64,000 bases of DNA from Nocardiopsis algeriensis (lineage in GTDB: Bacteria; Actinomycetota; Actinomycetes; Streptosporangiales; Streptosporangiaceae): contig NZ_JACHJO010000003.1 in the NCBI RefSeq assembly GCF_014203695.1, positions 62,001 to 126,000 of the forward strand, in the 5' to 3' direction. The first letter of the stretch is position 1. Each line of letters opens with the position of its first letter. The position numbers and the translations under genes are program-made. Under the pieces are notes generated by a model. The model searched no databases. It was not told where the DNA came from and saw only the letters and a program-made list of their open reading frames with translations. Of this stretch, positions 26,056 to 36,166 are shown piece after piece.

Positions 26056-28160
26056 ACGTGTACGAGCCCCATCCGGCCCCCGGCCGGACCCGTTCCCGGC
26101 GCGCGGGGATCCTCGCCGTCCAGATCCTGGTCCTGGTGCTGTTCGCCGCCCTGGGCGTACGGCTCTGGTACCTCCAGATCCCCAGGGGCGACCACTACCG
26201 CGAGCTCGCCGTCGCCAACCACCACCAGCAGCTCGTCGTCCCCGCCACCCGGGGGCGCATCCTCGACTCCGCCGGCCGCTCCCTGGTCAGCAACCGGACC
26301 GAACTGATCGTCTCCGCCGACTACCACGAGCTCGTGGGGATGGAGGACGGGGGGCTCGCGGTCCTCACCGACCTGGCGGAGGTCCTCGACGTGCCCGTCG
26401 AGGAGCTCCAGCAGCGCATGCGCCTGTGCGGCCCCACCGTGGAACGCCCCTGCTGGCCTGGCTCGCCCTACCAGCCCGTCACCCTCGCCGACGACATCGA
26501 GCCCTCCGTCGCCCTCCAGATCATGGAGAGCGGAGACGACTTCCCCGGTATCACCGCCCAGGCGCACGCCGTCCGGGACTACCCCCACGGTGCCACCGCC
26601 GGACAGGTCCTCGGCTACCTGCAACCGGTCACCCAGGAGGAGCTGGACGCCCGCGAGGAGCTGCGCACCCAGTTCACCGGGATCGATCAGGTGGGACGCG
26701 ACGGCGTCGAGGCCGTCTACGACACCGAGCTCCGCGGTACCGCGGGCGTGCGCACCCTGGCCGTCAACAACCACGGCGAGGTCATGGAGGTCGTCTCCGA
26801 CGAGCGCCCTGTGCCCGGCAGCCACCTGGTCACCCACCTGGACCTGCGCGTGCAGAAGATCGCCGAGAAGGCGCTGGCCGAGGGCATGGCCGCCGCCCGG
26901 CCCAGGTACAAGGCCGACTCGGGGGCCGCCGTCGTCCTGGACGTGAACACCGGAGGCATCGTCGCGATGGCCAGCCTGCCCACCTACGACCCCGGTGTCT
27001 GGCAGGGCGGTATCGACCAGAAGGCCTTCGACGAGATGCTCAGCGAGGAGGCGGGCGAACCCCTGCTCTCCCGCGCCGTACAGGGCCAGTATCCGCCCGG
27101 CTCCACGTTCAAGATCTCGTCCCTGTCCGCCGCGGTCGAGAACGGGTTCTCGCTGCGCAGCACCTACGCCTGCCCCGGCTCGGTCAACCTCGCCGGGCAG
27201 AACTACGAGAACTACGAGGGCGGCGGGCACGGCACCATCGACCTGCACAAGGCGATCGTGGTCTCGTGCAACACCGTCTTCTACAAGTTCGGCTACCAGC
27301 TGTGGAAGCGCGACGGAGGCCTCCACCCCGAGGGGGAGCCCGAGGAGGCCATGGCCGAGATGGCGCGCGGCTACGGCTTCGGCTCGCCGACCGGTATCGA
27401 CCTGCCCTACGAGACCAGTGGCCGCATCCCCGATCGGGAGTGGAAGAGGAACTTCTGGGAGGAGACCCGCGAGACCAACTGCGAGCGCGGCGAGCGCGGC
27501 TATCCCGACATCGCCCGGACCAACCCGTCCCACGCCTCCTACCTCAAGCGGCTCGCCTACGAGCAGTGCGTGGAGGGGTTCCTCTGGCGGGCCAACGAGG
27601 CGGTCAACTTCTCCATCGGCCAGGGTGACGTGCTGGTCAGCCCGCTGCAGCTGGCCCGCGCCTACGCGGCCATCGCCAACGGCGGAACACTGTACGAGCC
27701 CCGTGTGGCCCGCGCCCTCGTCTCGGCCGACGGCAGCGAGACCAGGGAGATCGAGCCTGTCGTCGCGGGGAAGGTCCCGGTGAGCGACACGACCCTCACG
27801 TACCTCCAGAAGGCCCTGACGGAGGTACCCAAGGCCGGCACGGCGCGCGGTGCCTTCGCCGGGTTTCCGCAGGACAAGGTGTCGGTCGCGGGCAAGACCG
27901 GCAGCGCCGACGCCCAGAACCGGCAGGTGTCGGCCTGGTTCGCGTCCTACGCGCCCGCCGACGACCCGCAGTTCGCCATCGCCGTCTTCGTCTCCCAGGG
28001 CGGTACCGGCGGCATGACCTCGGCGCCGATCGCCCGCACGATCTACGAGGGGATCTACGGGTTCGGTGACTTCGACGAACCCGCCCTGCCCGGCGGGGTA
28101 CCGCGCGACGAACTGCCCGTCGTGCGCAGCGACGGATCCATCGACGTCCTGGAGCGGTGA
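26052..28160 (+). CDS. mrdA: Penicillin-binding protein 2 (elongation transpeptidase)
   Basis: 702-aa class B PBP anchored by one N-terminal helix (about 17-38). A dimerisation/pedestal domain is followed by the transpeptidase: STFK with S351, SCN at 405-407 and KTGSA with K615. It cross-links peptidoglycan in the elongation complex. Start GTG 26052 overlaps the mreD stop; GTG 26058 has better distance to GGAGGGG and is an alternative. The frame extends far upstream through mreC/mreD but that part is a shadow. Confidence 0.95.
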   Translation: MNVYEPHPAPGRTRSRRAGILAVQILVLVLFAALGVRLWYLQIPRGDHYRELAVANHHQQLVVPATRGRILDSAGRSLVSNRTELIVSADYHELVGMEDGGLAVLTDLAEVLDVPVEELQQRMRLCGPTVERPCWPGSPYQPVTLADDIEPSVALQIMESGDDFPGITAQAHAVRDYPHGATAGQVLGYLQPVTQEELDAREELRTQFTGIDQVGRDGVEAVYDTELRGTAGVRTLAVNNHGEVMEVVSDERPVPGSHLVTHLDLRVQKIAEKALAEGMAAARPRYKADSGAAVVLDVNTGGIVAMASLPTYDPGVWQGGIDQKAFDEMLSEEAGEPLLSRAVQGQYPPGSTFKISSLSAAVENGFSLRSTYACPGSVNLAGQNYENYEGGGHGTIDLHKAIVVSCNTVFYKFGYQLWKRDGGLHPEGEPEEAMAEMARGYGFGSPTGIDLPYETSGRIPDREWKRNFWEETRETNCERGERGYPDIARTNPSHASYLKRLAYEQCVEGFLWRANEAVNFSIGQGDVLVSPLQLARAYAAIANGGTLYEPRVARALVSADGSETREIEPVVAGKVPVSDTTLTYLQKALTEVPKAGTARGAFAGFPQDKVSVAGKTGSADAQNRQVSAWFASYAPADDPQFAIAVFVSQGGTGGMTSAPIARTIYEGIYGFGDFDEPALPGGVPRDELPVVRSDGSIDVLER

Positions 28161-29332
28161 TGAGCACGCACACGGGGACCGCTCTCCTGCGAGGGGCGGG
28201 CATCGGCCGCACCGCGGCGGGGGCGGCACGCAGGGCGGACCCCGTCCTGCTCGGCGCGGCGGCGCTCCTGTGCGCCGTCGGCGCACTGCTGGTGTGGTCG
28301 GCGACGCTGCCCGGCGACGGCAGCAGCCCGCTGGACTCCACCGGCCACCTGCGGCGCCACCTTCTCCACCTGCTGGTCGGGTGGGCGGTGTGCCTGGCGG
28401 TGGCGTCGGTGGACCACCGGACGGTCCGGGCGTACGCGCCCGTCGTCTACGCGGCGACGACCGCGGCACTCGTCCTGGTGCTCACGCCGCTGGGCGCGGT
28501 GATCAACGGCTCGCGCGGGTGGATCGTCGTCGGTGCCTTCCAGTTCCAGCCCGCGGAGCTGGCCAAGGTCGGCCTCGTCCTGGCCCTGGCCACTCTGCTG
28601 GGGGAGCCGCGCGACGGCGAGAGCCGGCCGATGACCAGGGACGTGCTGTTCGGCCTGCTGGTGCTCGCCCTGCCGCTCGGCCTGGTGCTCGCCCAGCCGG
28701 ACCTGGGCACGACACTGGTGCTCGGCGTCATCTTCCTCGGCATGCTGACGCTGTCGGGGGCACCCGTGTTCTGGGTGGTGGGCATGCTGGCGTGCGGTGC
28801 GGCCGCCGGGTTCTGCGTGTGGTGGTTCGACATGCTGGAGCCCTACCAGGTGGCCCGACTCGCGACGATGGTCGATCCCACGGTGGACCCGCAGGGTGCC
28901 GGGTACAACTCCAACCAGGCGCTGATCGCCGTGGGCTCGGGCGGGGTGCACGGTACGGGCCTGTTCCAGGGAGAGCAGACGCACGGGCGGTTCGTACCCG
29001 AGCAGCACACCGACTTCGTCTTCACGGTGGCGGCGGAGGAACTGGGCTTCCTCGGGGCGGCCCTGGTCATCGCGCTCTTCACGGTCGTCATCTGGCGGAT
29101 CCTCGGTGTCGCGCGCGGATGCGACCAGCTCTGCCCCCGGCTGCTGTGCGTGGGGGTGGCGGCCTGGTTCGGCTTCCAGGCCTTCATCAACATCGGGATG
29201 GGTATGGGGGTCGTCCCCGTGACCGGCCTGCCGCTGCCCTTCGTCTCCTACGGCGGCACGGCGCTGCTGGCCAACCTGTTCGCGCTCGGGCTGGTACTCG
29301 GTATCAGCGCGAGGGACCGGGGCTTCGAGTAG
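28160..29332 (+). CDS. rodA: Rod-shape protein RodA (SEDS glycosyltransferase)
   Basis: 390-aa polytopic SEDS protein that polymerises glycan strands with PBP2. About ten membrane helices; signatures VINGSRGWIVVGAFQFQPAE, PDLGTTLVLG and the C-terminal GLPLPFVSYGGTALLANL are present. ATG overlaps the mrdA stop (TGATG), GGAG 5 nt upstream; GTG 28157 is an alternative. Last gene of the operon. Confidence 0.95.
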   Translation: MSTHTGTALLRGAGIGRTAAGAARRADPVLLGAAALLCAVGALLVWSATLPGDGSSPLDSTGHLRRHLLHLLVGWAVCLAVASVDHRTVRAYAPVVYAATTAALVLVLTPLGAVINGSRGWIVVGAFQFQPAELAKVGLVLALATLLGEPRDGESRPMTRDVLFGLLVLALPLGLVLAQPDLGTTLVLGVIFLGMLTLSGAPVFWVVGMLACGAAAGFCVWWFDMLEPYQVARLATMVDPTVDPQGAGYNSNQALIAVGSGGVHGTGLFQGEQTHGRFVPEQHTDFVFTVAAEELGFLGAALVIALFTVVIWRILGVARGCDQLCPRLLCVGVAAWFGFQAFINIGMGMGVVPVTGLPLPFVSYGGTALLANLFALGLVLGISARDRGFE

Positions 29333-29474
29333 GGGTCTCCGACAGGCAGGTCGGGCCGGGGGCCCGCCGGTAGCCTGGGAGGAAAGCGACGGCCAGGGCC
29401 ATCAGCACCACAGGCCCCGGTCACGCCCCCGCCAGGGCGGGGGACCCGATGTCCGCCGAGCGAAAGTCCGCACT

Positions 29475-31412
29475 ATGACCGTCGAAAGCCTCTTCCCGCG
29501 ACTGGAACCACTGCTGGCACAGGTGAGCAAGCCGATCCAGTACGTCGGCGGTGAGCTCAACTCCGTGGTCAAGGACTGGGACGCCGCCCGGGTGCGCTGG
29601 GCTCTCATGTACCCCGACGCCTACGAGGTCGGCGTGCCCAACCAGGGGGTGCAGATCCTCTACGAGGTCCTCAACGAGCAGGAGGACGTCCTGGCCGAAC
29701 GCGCGTACGCGGTGTGGCCGGACATGGAGAAGCTCATGCGCGAGCACGGTGTCCCCCAGTTCACGGTGGACGGGCACCGGCCCCTGGCCGCGTTCGACGT
29801 GTTCGGGGTGAGCTTCCCCAGCGAGATGGGCTACACCAACCTGCTCACCGCGCTGGACCTGGCCGGGATCCCGCTGCACGCGGAGGACCGCACCGATGAG
29901 CACCCGGTCGTGCTGGCCGGCGGCCACACGATGTTCAACCCGGAGCCGGTCGCGGACTTCCTGGACGCCGTGGTGCTCGGGGACGGGGAGGAGATCGCCC
30001 TCGCCGTCACCGCGATCGTCCGCGAGTTCAAGGAGGAGGGCGAGCCGGGGGGCCGCGACGGCCTGCTGCTGCGCCTGGCTGCGACCGGCGGGGTGTACGT
30101 CCCGCGGTTCTTCGACGTGGCCTACCACGAGGACGGCCGGATCGCCTCCTGTACGCCCAACCGGCCCGGCGTGCCCGCCGTGGTGCAGAAGCACACCGTG
30201 ATGAACCTGGACGAGTGGCCCTATCCCAAGAGGCCGATCGTGCCCACCGCGGAGTCGGTGCACGAGCGCTACAGCGTGGAGATCTTCCGCGGGTGCACCC
30301 GCGGCTGCCGGTTCTGCCAGGCGGGGATGATCACCCGGCCCGTGCGCGAGCGCAGCTCGGGGACCGTCCAGAGGATGGTCGAGGAGGGGGTGCGCAACTC
30401 GGGCTTCCAGGAGGTGGGCCTGCTCTCCCTCTCCAGCGCCGACCACAGCGAGATCAAGGACATCGCCAAGGGCCTGGCCGACAGCTACGAGGGCACCAAC
30501 ACCGGACTGTCCCTGCCCTCGACCCGGGTGGACGCCTTCAACATCGACCTCGCCAACGAGCTCACCCGCAACGGGCGCCGCTCCGGGCTGACCTTCGCGC
30601 CCGAGGGCGGCAGCGAGCGCATGCGGCGGGTCATCAACAAGATGGTCACCGAGGCCGACCTCATCCGTACCGTCACCGCGGCCTACGCCGCCGGGTGGCG
30701 CCAGGTCAAGCTGTACTTCATGTGCGGTCTGCCCACGGAGCAGGACGAGGACGTGCTGGCGATCGCGGACCTGGCCGCCGAGGTCATCCGCACCGGCCGG
30801 GAGGTGACCGGTCGCAAGGACATCCGCTGCACGGTGTCGATCGGCGGGTTCGTGCCCAAGCCGCAGACGCCCTTCCAGTGGGCGGGGCAGACCTCGTACG
30901 AGGTCGTCGACGACCGGTTGCGCAAGCTGCGCGACCGGCTCCGCCAGGACCGCCGCTACGGCAGGTCCATCGGCCTGCGCTACCACGAGGGCCGGCCCTC
31001 CGTCATCGAGGGGCTGCTCTCCCGGGGCGACCGCCGGGTGGGCCGCGTCATCGAGGAGGTGTGGCGCGCGGGGGGCCGGTTCGACGGCTGGAGCGAGCAC
31101 TTCTCCTTCGAGCGGTGGACGAAGGCGGCCGAAACCGCGCTGGCGGACCACCCCGTGGACGTGGACTGGTACACCACGCGCGAGCGCGACGAGGACGAGG
31201 TCCTGCCGTGGGACCACCTGGACGCGGGCCTGGACCGCTCGTGGCTGTGGCAGGACTGGCAGGACTCGCTGCACGGGGAGGAGTCGCTGGAGGTCGACGA
31301 CTGCCGCTGGAACCCCTGCTACGACTGCGGGGTGTGCCCCAGTATGGGGACGGAGATCCAGATCAACGTGCCTGCCGAGGGGCGGCCGATGCTGCCGCTC
31401 ACGGTGGTTTGA
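29475..31412 (+). CDS. Radical SAM protein (TIGR03960 type, B12-binding-like)
   Basis: 645-aa radical SAM enzyme. The [4Fe-4S] motif CTRGCRFC sits at C274, C278, C281, after an N-terminal B12-binding-like domain (about 90-200). In the C-terminal part WNPCYDCGVCP adds extra Cys. The family is found next to a DUF2344 partner, as here, and has been linked to tRNA or ribosome-related modification only by context. ATG start after GGGACC-rich leader; the Shine-Dalgarno is weak. Confidence 0.88.
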   Translation: MTVESLFPRLEPLLAQVSKPIQYVGGELNSVVKDWDAARVRWALMYPDAYEVGVPNQGVQILYEVLNEQEDVLAERAYAVWPDMEKLMREHGVPQFTVDGHRPLAAFDVFGVSFPSEMGYTNLLTALDLAGIPLHAEDRTDEHPVVLAGGHTMFNPEPVADFLDAVVLGDGEEIALAVTAIVREFKEEGEPGGRDGLLLRLAATGGVYVPRFFDVAYHEDGRIASCTPNRPGVPAVVQKHTVMNLDEWPYPKRPIVPTAESVHERYSVEIFRGCTRGCRFCQAGMITRPVRERSSGTVQRMVEEGVRNSGFQEVGLLSLSSADHSEIKDIAKGLADSYEGTNTGLSLPSTRVDAFNIDLANELTRNGRRSGLTFAPEGGSERMRRVINKMVTEADLIRTVTAAYAAGWRQVKLYFMCGLPTEQDEDVLAIADLAAEVIRTGREVTGRKDIRCTVSIGGFVPKPQTPFQWAGQTSYEVVDDRLRKLRDRLRQDRRYGRSIGLRYHEGRPSVIEGLLSRGDRRVGRVIEEVWRAGGRFDGWSEHFSFERWTKAAETALADHPVDVDWYTTRERDEDEVLPWDHLDAGLDRSWLWQDWQDSLHGEESLEVDDCRWNPCYDCGVCPSMGTEIQINVPAEGRPMLPLTVV

Positions 31413-31841
31413 CCCGTCGGTAACATGGCAGGGTTCCGGGCTTCGGCCTCGACCCCGTCGGGGGAGATCCCGGAAGAAGGTGTACGGCCCGGCGCCCCGC
31501 TCGCGCCGGGCCGTACATGTAATAGGACTCCGAGGGTGCGCCGGAGGTTGCCACGGGTTCAGGATTTTCTCGGGATTTTTTTCCGAGGGGCCCGCGTTCT
31601 GGCGGTGAACACCTGTGCGCTCTCCGTGCGGACCCTGTTCGTGACCCTGTGAGACTTTTCGAGTGCAGGTCAGCGGGGGAGATACCCGTGTACGTGGTCC
31701 TCGTAGGCGCACGTGCACGGAAGGTGCCCGCCCGTTGGCGAATGTGCACCGGCGCGCACCGTACGCTGAACAGGACAGGAACAGCCCCTTCCGGCCGCCT
31801 CGTCGGCGGTCGTCCCAGGGGGCACGAGGAAAGGAGTTGAG
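31413..31841 (+). other. 429-base gap with hairpin and AT-rich patch before the DUF2344 gene
   Basis: Holds the hairpin at 31481-31517 and an AT-richer patch (GGATTTTCTCGGGATTTTTTTCC region, 31562-31584) that is unusual for this genome and may hold a small CTCGG/CCGAG hairpin. A 32-codon frame (ATG 31742 to TGA 31840) ends one base before the CTG start of the next gene; it may couple translation but has no recognisable product. Confidence 0.4.
31481..31517 (+). terminator. Terminator or attenuator after the radical SAM gene
   Basis: A 15-bp perfect stem (arms 31481-31495 and 31503-31517) with a 7-base loop, 68 bases after the stop. Since the DUF2344 partner lies downstream, it could also attenuate read-through. 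Confidence 0.75.
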
Positions 31842-32672
31842 CTGCCCCCCGCAACAGAGGGCACCACCTCACCCTCCACCGCCGGAACCGGTCAACGGCT
31901 TCGCGTCCGCTACGCCAAGCGCGGACGCATGAGATTTGCCAGCCATCGCGACATCGCCCGGGCGCTCGAACGCGCTCTGCGCAGGGCGAACGTGCCCGTC
32001 GCGTTCTCCGCCGGCTTCTCGCCCCACCCCAAGGTCTCCTACACCGGCGCGGCCCCCACAGGGGTCGCCAGCGAGGCGGAGTACCTTGAGATCACCCTGG
32101 CCGAGGAACGGCCGCCCCAGCAGGTCAGGGCCGGTATCGACGCGGCCATGCCCGAGGGTGTCGACGTCCTCGAGGTCGTCGAGGCCCGCCGACCCGGGCT
32201 CGCCGACCGGCTGCAGGCTTCCGAATGGCGTGTGGAGATGGCGGGCGTCGACCCCGACGACGCCGCCAGGGCGGTGGCCGCCTACATGGCCGCCGACAGC
32301 GTCGAGGTGGAGCGGATGACGAAGAAGGGACGTCGCCGCTTCGACACCCGGCCGGCAGTGGTCGGCATCGACGTGTCCTCCGGCGCCGGCGGGTGCGCCC
32401 CCGGTGAGAAGGACGCGGCATATGCCATACTTCGGATGGTCGTACGGCACACCACACCCGCTGTGCGACCCGACGACGTGCTGACCGGCCTGCGCCACGT
32501 GGCCGACCTCGCGCCGCCGTCATCACCCGTGATGACCCGGCTGGCGCAGGGGCCGCTGGACGAGACGACAGGTGCGATCGCTGACCCGCTCGCCGCGGAT
32601 CGAACCGCGGCGGACGACGCCGAAGCGCGCGCACCACAGCCGTCGACGCCCGTGCAGGATTCGCGCGGATAA
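31842..32672 (+). CDS. DUF2344 / TIGR03936 radical-SAM-linked protein, CTG start
   Basis: 276 aa. The conserved family N-terminus RLRVRYAKRGRMRFASHRD lies upstream of the first ATG (31929), so the gene must begin earlier. In that frame no ATG, GTG or TTG exists after the in-frame stop at 31767-31769; the only near-start codon with a good ribosome site is CTG 31842, 5 nt after AAGGAG. SAGFSPHPKVSY and a Thr/Ser/Ala-rich C-terminal tail follow. Works with the upstream radical SAM protein. Confidence 0.8.
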   Translation: MPPATEGTTSPSTAGTGQRLRVRYAKRGRMRFASHRDIARALERALRRANVPVAFSAGFSPHPKVSYTGAAPTGVASEAEYLEITLAEERPPQQVRAGIDAAMPEGVDVLEVVEARRPGLADRLQASEWRVEMAGVDPDDAARAVAAYMAADSVEVERMTKKGRRRFDTRPAVVGIDVSSGAGGCAPGEKDAAYAILRMVVRHTTPAVRPDDVLTGLRHVADLAPPSSPVMTRLAQGPLDETTGAIADPLAADRTAADDAEARAPQPSTPVQDSRG

Positions 32673-32831
32673 GCGGACCCGATACGGGGAAGCATGGGCG
32701 AAACCACAGGACTTTGCCCCGACGGCGCCCCGGCGCCGTCGGCGCTGACACAGCGACGACAGTTCTCGTGCGCCGCGCCGCAGACCGAGAGGTCGCGGTG
32801 CGCCCGGGAACTTTGACGGGAGACCGCCCGG

Positions 32832-35810
32832 ATGCTCGACAACGAGCCCAGCAGCGGTGCCGACGGCACCGCGGGTACAACCGAAACAGACGAAACGAAG
32901 GCGGCGGCGCCCCCCGCGGGGGGCGGCGAGGTGCGGGTGACCACGCCCGCGCCCGCCAAGGGCGTTCGCCGCGCGGCAGGACCACCCCCCGAACCGGAGG
33001 AGGACCTCACACGTCCCTCCGTGCCTGTCACGAGCCTCGCCGGCTCGGGTGAGGGCGGCACGGTGAAGACCGAGGTGGCCCCCTCCGCGCCGCGCAGGCG
33101 CACCGTGCGCGCCGCCGGCCGTCCCGACGAGGAGACGGCCCCGCGCCGCAGCCGTACGAGGGCCACCAGGACCGCTGCGGCCGCAGCCGGGACAGCGGTC
33201 GCGGCGGACGACGAGGCGCAGGACGCCGCCGAGGCCGTCTCCGACGACACGCGGGGAGGCGGGGCCGGCCGCCGCACACGCACGCGCGCGCGTACGCAGG
33301 CGGCTCCCAAAGCCGCGGAGCCGGCCGAGAAGCAGGACGAGTCCGCCGAGGAGCAGCCCGCGTCGGCAGCCGGGGCCGTCTTCCAGGCACCCGCCATGCT
33401 CTTCCAGCCCCCGGTCGCGGCCGCCTCCGTTCCGGTGGCCGCGCAGACCGCGGTCGAGGCTCCCGACGAGGACGGCGAGGACGAGGAGGCCGGGGACGAG
33501 GCCGACGCGGAGTCCACCGGCGCAGACGACGGCACCGACGAGCGCCCCAGCCGCCGTCGCCGCCGCCGCGGAGGCCGCGGACGGGGCCGGACCCGCCAGG
33601 ACGGGGAGACCGACGACGAGGAGAACGGGGCCGGGGAGGAGACCTCCGCCTCCGCGGAGGACGACGGCTCCGCCGCCGACTCCTTCGACGACGGAGCAGA
33701 GGAGTCCGAGCGCGGCAGCCGCCGTCGCCGCCGCCGGCGCCGCCGTTCGGGCGGAGACGCCGAGGCCTCCTCCGACGACCCGCCGAACACCGTTGTCAAG
33801 GTGCGCGAGCCGCGCCAGGAGAAGCCCATCGAGGACGAGGTCCAGTCGGTGCGCGGCTCCACCCGGCTGGAGGCCAAGAAGCAGCGCCGCCGGGAGGGCC
33901 GCGAGCAGGGACGCCGCCGCGCCCCCATCGTCACCGAGTCGGAGTTCCTCGCCCGCCGTGAGGCGGTCAAGCGCGACCTGGTGATCCGCCGTACCGGGGA
34001 CCGCACCCAGATCGCGGTCCTCGAGGACGACATCCTCGTCGAGCACTACGTCGACCGCGCCACCCACCGCTCCTACGTGGGCAACGTGTACCTGGGCCGG
34101 GTGCAGAACGTGCTGCCGTCCATGGAGGCCGCGTTCGTCGACATCGGCAAGGGGCGCAACGCCGTCCTGTACGCGGGCGAGGTCAACTGGGACTCCTTCG
34201 GCCTGGAGGGCCAGCCCAAGCGCATCGAGTCGGTGCTCAAGTCCGGCCAGTCGGTCCTGGTGCAGGTCACCAAGGACCCGATCGGCCACAAGGGCGCCCG
34301 CCTGACCAGCCAGATCAGCCTGCCCGGCCGCTACCTGGTGTACGTTCCCGGCGGCTCGATGACCGGCATCAGCCGCAAGCTCCCCGACAAGGAGCGCGCC
34401 CGCCTCAAGCAGATCCTCAAGAAGGTGATGCCCAGCGGCGCCGGCGTGATCGTGCGCACGGCCGCCGAGGGCGCCAGCGAGGAGGAGCTGGAGCGCGACA
34501 TCTCCCGCCTGGCCAACCAGTGGGAGTCCATCAAGCGCAAGTCGAGGTCGGCGAGCGCGCCCTCGCTGCTCAACAGCGAGCCCGACCTGACCATCAAGGT
34601 CGTGCGGGACGTGTTCAACGAGGACTTCTCCAGCCTGGTGGTCTCCGGCGACGAGGCGTGGGACACCGTCCACGAGTACGTCGACCACGTGGCGCCCAAC
34701 CTCTCCGAGCGGCTGTCCCACTGGACCGAGGACCGCGACGTCTTCGCCGCCTACCGGATCGACGAGCAGATCAACAAGGCCCTCGAGCGCAAGGTGTGGC
34801 TGCCCAGCGGCGGTTCGCTGGTCATCGACCGCACCGAGGCCATGACCGTCGTGGACGTCAACACGGGCAAGTTCACCGGTCAGGGCGGGAACCTCGAGGA
34901 GACGGTCACCAAGAACAACCTGGAGGCGGCGGAGGAGATCGTCCGCCAGCTCCGGCTGCGCGACATCGGCGGCATCATCGTCATCGACTTCATCGACATG
35001 GTGCTGGAGTCCAACCGCGACCTGGTGCTGCGGCGCATGCTGGAGTGCCTGTCGCGGGACCGCACCAAGCACCAGGTGGCCGAGGTCACCTCGCTCGGCC
35101 TGGTGCAGATGACGCGCAAGCGGGTCGGCCAGGGACTGCTGGAGGCGTTCTCCTCCACCTGCGAGCACTGCAGCGGCCGGGGCCTGACGATCTCCAACGA
35201 GCTGATGGAGGGCAAGGGCGGCGGCAACGGCCGCAAGAAGAAGAAGTCCAGGTCCGAGTCCGACCAGTCCGCGGAGAAGGCCGACAAGCCCGAGAAGGCG
35301 GAGAAGGACGGCAAGGCCGAGAAGGCCGAGAAGGCGGAGAAGGCGGAGAAGGCCGGGCAGCCTGCGGCCGAGGAGCCGCAGGAGCCCGCCAAGCGGACCC
35401 GCAAGCGCACCTCGCGCAGCCGCAAGAGCGCCGAGGACAAGGCCGCCGAGGAGGCTGCGGAGGCCGTGGAGGTCGCGCCGGTCGAGGACGCCGCCGAGGC
35501 CGGGTCTGCACCCCTGGAGGAGGCGGCGGACGAGCCCTTGGAGGTCGTCGCGCAGGAGCCCGAGGGCGCCGAGGAGGCGGACGCGGAGGAAGCCGACGCG
35601 GAGAAGTCCGCACCGGCCCGCCGCACCCGGCGCACCGGCACCCGCAGGACCGCGCGTGCGGCATCCGGCGGTGAGGAGGCCGACCCGGCCGCCGCCACCG
35701 AGAACCCCGTGCCGGCCGAAGGCGACGAGGAGGCCGCCGAGCGGCCCAAGCGGCGCCGCACCCGGCGCACCACCAAGGCGGCCACGTCCACCGCGGTGGA
35801 CGCCGGCTGA
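32832..35810 (+). CDS. rne: Ribonuclease E/G family protein
   Basis: 992-aa endoribonuclease for mRNA decay and rRNA processing. Residues 1-380 are a low-complexity Ala/Arg/Glu arm with RRRRR blocks. The catalytic core holds an S1 domain (NVYLGRVQNVLPSMEAAF at about 416-433), catalytic acidic residues in DVNTGKFTG (about 675) and IDFIDM (about 717), and the zinc link CEHC (C777, C780). After 800 comes another charged arm with KAEKAEKAE repeats and RRTRR motifs, likely for RNA binding and degradosome contact. ATG with GGGAGA upstream. Confidence 0.95.
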   Translation: MLDNEPSSGADGTAGTTETDETKAAAPPAGGGEVRVTTPAPAKGVRRAAGPPPEPEEDLTRPSVPVTSLAGSGEGGTVKTEVAPSAPRRRTVRAAGRPDEETAPRRSRTRATRTAAAAAGTAVAADDEAQDAAEAVSDDTRGGGAGRRTRTRARTQAAPKAAEPAEKQDESAEEQPASAAGAVFQAPAMLFQPPVAAASVPVAAQTAVEAPDEDGEDEEAGDEADAESTGADDGTDERPSRRRRRRGGRGRGRTRQDGETDDEENGAGEETSASAEDDGSAADSFDDGAEESERGSRRRRRRRRRSGGDAEASSDDPPNTVVKVREPRQEKPIEDEVQSVRGSTRLEAKKQRRREGREQGRRRAPIVTESEFLARREAVKRDLVIRRTGDRTQIAVLEDDILVEHYVDRATHRSYVGNVYLGRVQNVLPSMEAAFVDIGKGRNAVLYAGEVNWDSFGLEGQPKRIESVLKSGQSVLVQVTKDPIGHKGARLTSQISLPGRYLVYVPGGSMTGISRKLPDKERARLKQILKKVMPSGAGVIVRTAAEGASEEELERDISRLANQWESIKRKSRSASAPSLLNSEPDLTIKVVRDVFNEDFSSLVVSGDEAWDTVHEYVDHVAPNLSERLSHWTEDRDVFAAYRIDEQINKALERKVWLPSGGSLVIDRTEAMTVVDVNTGKFTGQGGNLEETVTKNNLEAAEEIVRQLRLRDIGGIIVIDFIDMVLESNRDLVLRRMLECLSRDRTKHQVAEVTSLGLVQMTRKRVGQGLLEAFSSTCEHCSGRGLTISNELMEGKGGGNGRKKKKSRSESDQSAEKADKPEKAEKDGKAEKAEKAEKAEKAGQPAAEEPQEPAKRTRKRTSRSRKSAEDKAAEEAAEAVEVAPVEDAAEAGSAPLEEAADEPLEVVAQEPEGAEEADAEEADAEKSAPARRTRRTGTRRTARAASGGEEADPAAATENPVPAEGDEEAAERPKRRRTRRTTKAATSTAVDAG

Positions 35811-35833
35811 GCCGGAGGCGGGACATCTGACAG

Positions 35834-35863
35834 GTCCGGACCGGGTTTCGGCCCGGTCCGGAC
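35834..35863 (+). terminator. Terminator after rne
   Basis: A perfect 12-bp stem (arms 35834-35845 and 35852-35863) with a TTTCGG loop, 23 bases after the stop. Confidence 0.85.
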
Positions 35864-35898
35864 GGCGTCAGGTGTGCGGGCCCACGGCAGGGCGATGG

Positions 35899-35904
35899 TA
35901 ATCT
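35899..35904 (+). promoter_or_regulatory. -10-like element of the rplU operon
   Basis: TAATCT, 263 bases before rplU, in a 303-base gap after the rne terminator. The long leader could hold control elements, but I see no known ribosomal-protein leader motif. Confidence 0.4.
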
Positions 35905-36166
35905 GAGGAATGGTGCGTCGGCGCGCTCCACGTGATCGCGCGCCCCGACACCGAAAGTGCTCTCCACGCAGGGTTTGTTTCCCTCAGATCCCCGCGCCCC
36001 GCTACAGGCAACAGTGGATCGTGGAACGAGGGCGCCCCACTCCCACACGGGGCCGCTCCTCCCGGCCGTACCCCGTCGCGGGCAGGGCCGGACCCGGACC
36101 CCGGACTCACGTCTCGGGGATGGTCCCGAGCATTATTCGTTGAGCGAGCAGGAAGAGAGTTACCCG

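Noticed and set aside
24601..28162. GTGA and TGATG overlaps within mreC-mreD-mrdA-rodA as an unusual feature
   Set aside because: Such stop-start overlaps are normal translational coupling in actinobacterial operons.
25746..28469. A 907-aa open frame on the minus strand opposite mreD, mrdA and rodA
   Set aside because: It mirrors three well-recognised genes, has low-complexity Gly/Val/Asp/His composition and no family motif. High GC at third positions creates such shadows.
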